Assembly: GCA_038227045.1 (NCBI GenBank)
Contig: JBBRQD010000001.1
Coordinates: 148,511 to 212,510, forward strand
Reading direction: 5' to 3'
DNA: 64,000 nucleotides
Source: JANXLS01 sp038227045
GTDB lineage: Bacteria; Planctomycetota; SZUA-567; H5-PLA8
The notes beneath the pieces were generated by a model. It ran no database searches, was not told where the DNA came from, and saw only the letters and a list, made by a program, of their open reading frames with translations. Both the position numbers and the translations under genes were made by a program. This document shows, piece after piece, positions 60,600 through 64,000 of this stretch. Each line of letters begins with the position of its first letter. Position 1 is the first letter of the stretch.

Positions 60600-61048
60600 T
60601 GAGAATCGCCCTCGATTCAGGCCCGTTGGGGCTTTTGACGACGCCTCACATGTCTGCCGAGTCTACAGCCTGCGAGGCATGGATTCCGCGAGCAATTAAA
60701 GCGGGTCATGAAATTGTTCTGCCTGAGATTATTGTTTACGAACTCCGTCGCGAACTCTTGCGAATGAATCAACAAAAAAGTTTGCGCCGGCTTGAAGAGT
60801 TTAAACTCAATACCGTGCTATGGCGGCTTGAAACACTGGCGTTGGAAAAAGCCGCCGAATTCTGGGCCGACTCACGAAAACGGGGTCGAGCCACAGCGTC
60901 CGAAAAGGCTTTAGATATCGATGTGATTTTAGCCGCGCAGGCCTGGCACATGGCTCAAGACGGATCGTTCGTTGTGATCGCAACCACAAACCGAAAGCAT
61001 CTCGATCAATTCGTTCCCGCCGAACATTGGAAACATATTCGTCCGTAG
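60599..61048 (+). CDS. PIN-domain protein, VapC-like toxin
   Basis: 149 aa. PIN RNase fold: acidic residue in ALDSGPLGLL (D6), E in VLPEIIVYELRRELLR (about residues 39-54), and DIDVILAAQAWHM (D about 108) near the fourth acidic position ATTNRKHLDQF. VapC toxins cut initiator tRNA or rRNA. The start overlaps the upstream gene's stop by one nt. The gene is 17 bp upstream of gltX, so its transcript runs into an essential synthetase gene. A bona fide toxin activity is inferred. Confidence 0.78.
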   Translation: MRIALDSGPLGLLTTPHMSAESTACEAWIPRAIKAGHEIVLPEIIVYELRRELLRMNQQKSLRRLEEFKLNTVLWRLETLALEKAAEFWADSRKRGRATASEKALDIDVILAAQAWHMAQDGSFVVIATTNRKHLDQFVPAEHWKHIRP

Positions 61049-61065
61049 CACTCGAAAGGAATCTC

Positions 61066-62652
61066 ATGTCTTCGTCCGTCCGCGTTCGTTTTGCTCCAAG
61101 CCCCACTGGTTATCTGCATGTTGGCGGCGTCCGCACCGCGCTTTTTAATTGGCTTTATGCGCGCAAGACCGGCGGAAAGTTTATTTTGCGCATTGAGGAT
61201 ACTGACGTTCAGCGCAACAAGGAAGAGGCCACTCAGATCATCATCGATGGGCTGAAGTGGTGCGGCTTGAATTGGGATGAGGGTCCGGACATTGGCGGGC
61301 CTTGCGCGCCGTATTATCAGAGCCAGCGCATGGATCGTTACAAGATCGTCGGCGACGCGCTTGAAAAAGCCGGCCTTGCGTATTGGGCCAAGAAGGAGAG
61401 CGGCGGCGGGCTTCCCGATTGGAAGATTGAGAAGCTTAAAAAGCAGGGCAAGTGGGACGAGGAAAAAGCGCAGGCGGCTGCCGATCCGAATCCGGCGCTG
61501 TATCTTAAAGTGGACTTGAAGGGCCGGACTGAAATCGTGTTTGAAGACGCGGTGAAAGGGTCGATTGCCAAGCCGGCTCAGACGTACCAGGAAGAGGATG
61601 GCGTCACGGCGAAGGATTTCGTGATTTTGCGCGGCAACGGCATGCCGGTTTATAATTTCGCCTGCGTTGTTGACGACGTGGACATGCGCATCAGCCATGT
61701 CATTCGCGGCGACGATCATGTCGAGAATACGTTCCGCCAGATTTTTATCTACGAGGCCATGGCGCACATTGCCGGCACGGACGCGGTGCCGCTGGCGCCG
61801 AAGATTCCGGTCTTCGCGCATTTGCCGATGATCTTTAACGAAGAAGGCAAGAAGATCAGCAAGCGGCGCGATCCCGTCGCGATTACTCTTTATGAAGCGT
61901 GCGGGCTGCTGCCGGAGGCGATGATTAATTTCGAAGCGCTTTTGGGCTGGTCGCCGGGGAACGAGCACGAAGTCATGCCGCTTGAGGAAATCGTCCGCGA
62001 GTTTTCGTTCGACCGGATCAAGAGTGCGTCGGCGCAATTTACGCTCAACCGCAAGACGCCGCCGCCTGTTCCTGCCGGCGGGGCGACGACCGACGCGAAG
62101 GTTGAAGCGCAGATTGTAGAATGGCTGTCGGAGTGCCTTAAAGGTTCGAAACTGGAATGGATCAATGGCGAGTACATGCGAAAATTGAGCGCGCCGGAAT
62201 TGCTTTCGCGCGTCGAGCCGTTCCTGAAAAAGCGAGGCTACGATCTGGCGCATCATTCGCCCAACTGGCTGAAAAATGTTCTGCAAATGGAGCAGGAGCG
62301 CTCGAAAACGCTCAAGCAGCTTGCGGAAAATGTCGCTCTATTTTTCAGGGCGCCTACGGCGCTCGATCCGAAGGCCGTTGAAAAAGTGTTGAAGAAAAAC
62401 GACGGTTTGGCTCTGCTGAGCGAAATGCGCGCGGTGCTGGCGCGTTTGGAGGAGTGGTCGGGACCGGCGCTGGACTTCGCGGTCAAGAATTTCAGCGAAA
62501 CGAAGGGGCGCAAGCTGGGCGATGTGGCGCAGCCTCTGCGAGTGGCGTTGAGCGGCACGACTGTCAGCCCGCCGATCCACGACACGCTGCATTTGCTGGG
62601 ACAGGCGGAGGCGTTGAAGCGCATTGATTTTGCGCTGGCGCAGGTGGCGTAG
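61066..62652 (+). CDS. gltX: Glutamyl-tRNA synthetase
   Basis: 528 aa. Class I synthetase charging tRNA-Glu (and tRNA-Gln where there is no GlnRS). ATG at 61066 with AAAGGAATCTC; N-terminus MSSSVRVRFAPSPTGYLHVGG holds the HIGH-type motif (LHVG), and the KMSKS motif is KKISKRRD near residue 265. Anticodon-binding helices fill the C-terminus. The enzyme is somewhat longer than usual (about 470-490), mainly between the two motifs and in the C-terminus. Immediately downstream of the PIN gene. No other synthetase gene near. Confidence 0.95.
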   Translation: MSSSVRVRFAPSPTGYLHVGGVRTALFNWLYARKTGGKFILRIEDTDVQRNKEEATQIIIDGLKWCGLNWDEGPDIGGPCAPYYQSQRMDRYKIVGDALEKAGLAYWAKKESGGGLPDWKIEKLKKQGKWDEEKAQAAADPNPALYLKVDLKGRTEIVFEDAVKGSIAKPAQTYQEEDGVTAKDFVILRGNGMPVYNFACVVDDVDMRISHVIRGDDHVENTFRQIFIYEAMAHIAGTDAVPLAPKIPVFAHLPMIFNEEGKKISKRRDPVAITLYEACGLLPEAMINFEALLGWSPGNEHEVMPLEEIVREFSFDRIKSASAQFTLNRKTPPPVPAGGATTDAKVEAQIVEWLSECLKGSKLEWINGEYMRKLSAPELLSRVEPFLKKRGYDLAHHSPNWLKNVLQMEQERSKTLKQLAENVALFFRAPTALDPKAVEKVLKKNDGLALLSEMRAVLARLEEWSGPALDFAVKNFSETKGRKLGDVAQPLRVALSGTTVSPPIHDTLHLLGQAEALKRIDFALAQVA

Positions 62653-62693
62653 GACGGACTGAAGTGCTCTCTCCTCCGGGAGAGGATTCACGA

Positions 62694-62723
62694 TGGATTA
62701 ATCAACACGTTTTGATTAATCCA
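62694..62723. other. Perfect 12-bp hairpin in a composite repeat
   Basis: TGGATTAATCAA pairs with TTGATTAATCCA around CACGTT. It is nested in a region (62665-62790) with CTCTCCTCCGGGAGAGG and CCCTCTCCCCGGAGGGAGAGG, the same C/G-rich phrases seen at 51407 and 54798. It lies about 40 nt beyond the gltX stop. Confidence 0.7.
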
Positions 62724-62837
62724 CGATCTCCCCCTCACCCCGCGAGCGGTACGGCTGCTCGTCGGCCCTCTCCCCGGAGGGAGAGGGGTACAGCTCGTGA
62801 TCGCGCCGTATTTATATAGAAAGCAGGCCGTGCCATA

Positions 62838-63704
62838 ATGTTGACCCGTTCGTTCATCCATTTGAAAGGCGTGGGGCAAGCACGCGAACGCCACTTCTGG
62901 CACGACGGACAGATTTCCTGGGACGACGCGTTGGCGTTTCGCGATTTGTTTGACGATGGCCCGCCTCTGCCGCTGGAGCAGGAGTTGACGCTGTCTCGTT
63001 TGAAACTAGCGGCCGGCGATTCGCGTTGGTTTGAGGAGCGGCTGGGCAGCGAGCAGGCTTGGCGGATGGCGGCGGATTTCGACGATGGCCGCATTGCTTA
63101 TCTCGATATCGAAACGGATGGGAAGAAGCCGGACGAGCCGCTCATGGATGGGGACGGACCGGATCGCACGACCGTGGTTGCCATCTGGGACGGGACCGAT
63201 GCGCGCGTGTTTCTGCGCCACCACAATCTGCATGAGATTCCGGAGTATTTGTCGAAATACAAAGTGTTGTGCACGTTCAACGGCCTGGCGTTCGACATCC
63301 CCTATCTCGAAACCCGCTTTGGCAAACGCTTTTTCGAAGGCGCTCACCTCGATTTGCGGCCGATTACGCGCGCGGTGGGCTTGACGGGCGGCTTGAAAAA
63401 GATTGAAACACAGATTGGCATTGAACGGCCGGCGGATATTCGCCGCTATTCGGGATACGATGCCGTAAAACTGTGGGGCGCGTATCTGCGCGGGCGCAAG
63501 GATGCCCTCATACCGCTGCTACGTTATAATTTGTACGATGCGGTCAATTTGCAAACCGTGCTGCGCGTGGCGTACAACTGGGCGGCGGTGTATGATGAAT
63601 TGCCGTTCCGACGCTTTGACGAACTTCAGACCGAATGCGTGCATGACGCGGTGGACCGGGCGGTGAAGGAAGTGATGAGCGCGCACGCGTTTGCGCGGCG
63701 TTAA
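62838..63704 (+). CDS. Ribonuclease H-like (YprB-type) exonuclease domain protein
   Basis: 288 aa. DEDD-type exonuclease fold: motif I AYLDIETDG (about residue 89), motif II TFNGLAFDIPYLETRFG (about 150-166), and motif III YNLYDAVNLQTVL (about 231-243). YprB-type proteins are predicted single-stranded nucleic acid exonucleases; the N-terminal 80 residues (VGQARERHFWHDGQISWDDA) match a conserved companion segment of that group. The D-E-D-D residues are visible but the final acidic residue of motif III reads D then V. ATG start MLTRSFIHLKGVG. Confidence 0.85.
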   Translation: MLTRSFIHLKGVGQARERHFWHDGQISWDDALAFRDLFDDGPPLPLEQELTLSRLKLAAGDSRWFEERLGSEQAWRMAADFDDGRIAYLDIETDGKKPDEPLMDGDGPDRTTVVAIWDGTDARVFLRHHNLHEIPEYLSKYKVLCTFNGLAFDIPYLETRFGKRFFEGAHLDLRPITRAVGLTGGLKKIETQIGIERPADIRRYSGYDAVKLWGAYLRGRKDALIPLLRYNLYDAVNLQTVLRVAYNWAAVYDELPFRRFDELQTECVHDAVDRAVKEVMSAHAFARR

Positions 63705-63853
63705 GTGGCTAGTGAGCAGGCTTCGCCTGTGTTAGGGGTTAGTGTTTAGGGCGGACAATACGCTGCACGCATTTTGATATCGCAAATGGGTCGAACTGAA
63801 TTTGCTTTTCCCTAACCACTAACCACTCAGCGGCATCGCGCCCCTAGCCACTT
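63703..63853. repeat. Palindromic repeat directly after the YprB-type gene
   Basis: Ends are AAGTGGCTAG (63703-63712) and CTAGCCACTT (63844-63853), a perfect 10-bp inverted pair. Inside, GTTAGGGGTTAGTGTTTAGGG on the left faces CCCTAACCACTAACCAC on the right. It starts overlapping the stop codon of the preceding gene (63702-63704) and lies 8 bp before the insertion sequence end. Confidence 0.75.
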
Positions 63854-63861
63854 GGCACCCT

Positions 63862-64000
63862 CAGGGCCTTTCAAAAGTCCTCATTTTTCGTAGAGAAATA
63901 GCCGATCTTCTATTCAAAGGAGATCAGAAAAATGAGTGTTGCCGCTGAAATTTCGCTTTTCGATGCCTTCAAGCAGGTTCCCGATCCGCGCAAACCGCGC
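63862..64000 (+). mobile_element. Left end of an ISAs1-type insertion sequence (truncated by window)
   Basis: The putative left terminal repeat begins CAGGGCCTTTCAAAAGTCC at 63862; ISAs1-family ends start CAGGG. About 50 nt later the transposase gene starts at 63932 behind AAAGGAGATCAGAAA. The right end and target duplication are outside the window. Confidence 0.72.
63932..64000 (+). CDS. Transposase N-terminus, ISAs1/DDE_Tnp_1-associated type (partial)
   Basis: Only 23 codons are inside the window: MSVAAEISLFDAFKQVPDPR then KPR. The F-x-x-VPDPR pattern is the opening of the DDE_Tnp_1-associated domain found in ISAs1-family transposases. ATG preceded by AAAGGAGATCAG, a strong ribosome-binding site. 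The catalytic DDE domain would lie downstream, so activity cannot be judged. Confidence 0.72.
   Translation, partial: MSVAAEISLFDAFKQVPDPRKPR

Noticed and set aside
61006..62286. 426-aa frame opposite gltX
   Set aside because: gltX motifs (LHVGG, KKISKRRD) identify the real strand; the antisense frame lacks any motif.
1..64000. tRNA, rRNA or phage region
   Set aside because: No acceptor-stem/TTCGA-type tRNA cloverleaf, no rRNA motif and no capsid or terminase-like protein seen by reading; a computed tRNA scan would be the decisive test.

Overview
The window reads as chromosomal DNA from a Gram-negative bacterium of the PVC superphylum, most probably a planctomycete relative. The case rests on gene content. 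There is a planctomycete-type cytochrome c fused to WD40 repeats and two Ser/Thr kinases, one carrying a 19-unit TPR array. There are secreted beta-helix and carbohydrate-esterase proteins, and LPS-type envelope genes (lptB, an LpxH-like phosphatase). Signal peptidase I is hugely expanded. The DNA is moderately GC-rich, genes are on both strands in short operons, and no stretch over 300 bases lacks a gene. I see no rRNA, tRNA or CRISPR.

Layout. 1-9.6 kb: the 3' part of a FecR-type secreted protein, nadE, a BatA-like membrane protein, a divergent pterin dehydratase/O-methyltransferase pair, a kinase with a degenerate nucleotide loop, and a YmdB-like phosphoesterase-xseA pair. 9.7-14.6 kb: an SDR epimerase, a DHDPS-family aldolase, a beta-helix protein and an acetyltransferase, probably a sugar-catabolic cluster. 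14.7-25 kb: ettA, an unknown secreted protein, the giant TPR kinase, a CE15-like esterase and a DUF58 protein. 25-35 kb: two secreted proteins, MGMT, an Mrp/ApbC ATPase, a PHP phosphoesterase, a ROK kinase, a LysM protein, an MBL-fold lipoprotein and argH. 35.9-45.4 kb: a 26-residue basic peptide gene, the cytochrome/WD40 protein, an M3 peptidase, nadB, an acyl-CoA dehydrogenase and an ElyC/SanA-like protein. 45.6-53.7 kb: serS with two small membrane proteins, lepB-lptB, a CE1-like esterase and the LpxH-like phosphatase. 53.9-64 kb: a FAH-family hydrolase, recG, a rhodanese-like protein, a small PIN-domain toxin/antitoxin-like pair in front of gltX, an RNase H-like nuclease, and the left end of an ISAs1-type insertion sequence.

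The most striking non-gene signal is a set of at least six unrelated families of palindromic repeats. Nearly all copies sit 0-15 nt from a stop codon. One 162-bp element (43071-43232) is a complete inverted repeat with 16-bp perfect termini, ending exactly at a stop codon. Several proteins also keep a family fold but lack family-defining residues: the MBL-fold lipoprotein, rhodanese, ROK kinase, Mrp ATPase, SDR epimerase and the first kinase. No classical defence island or biosynthetic cluster is visible. The candidates for something undescribed are the stop-codon-adjacent palindromes, the tiny basic peptide and the higher-order duplicated TPR kinase.
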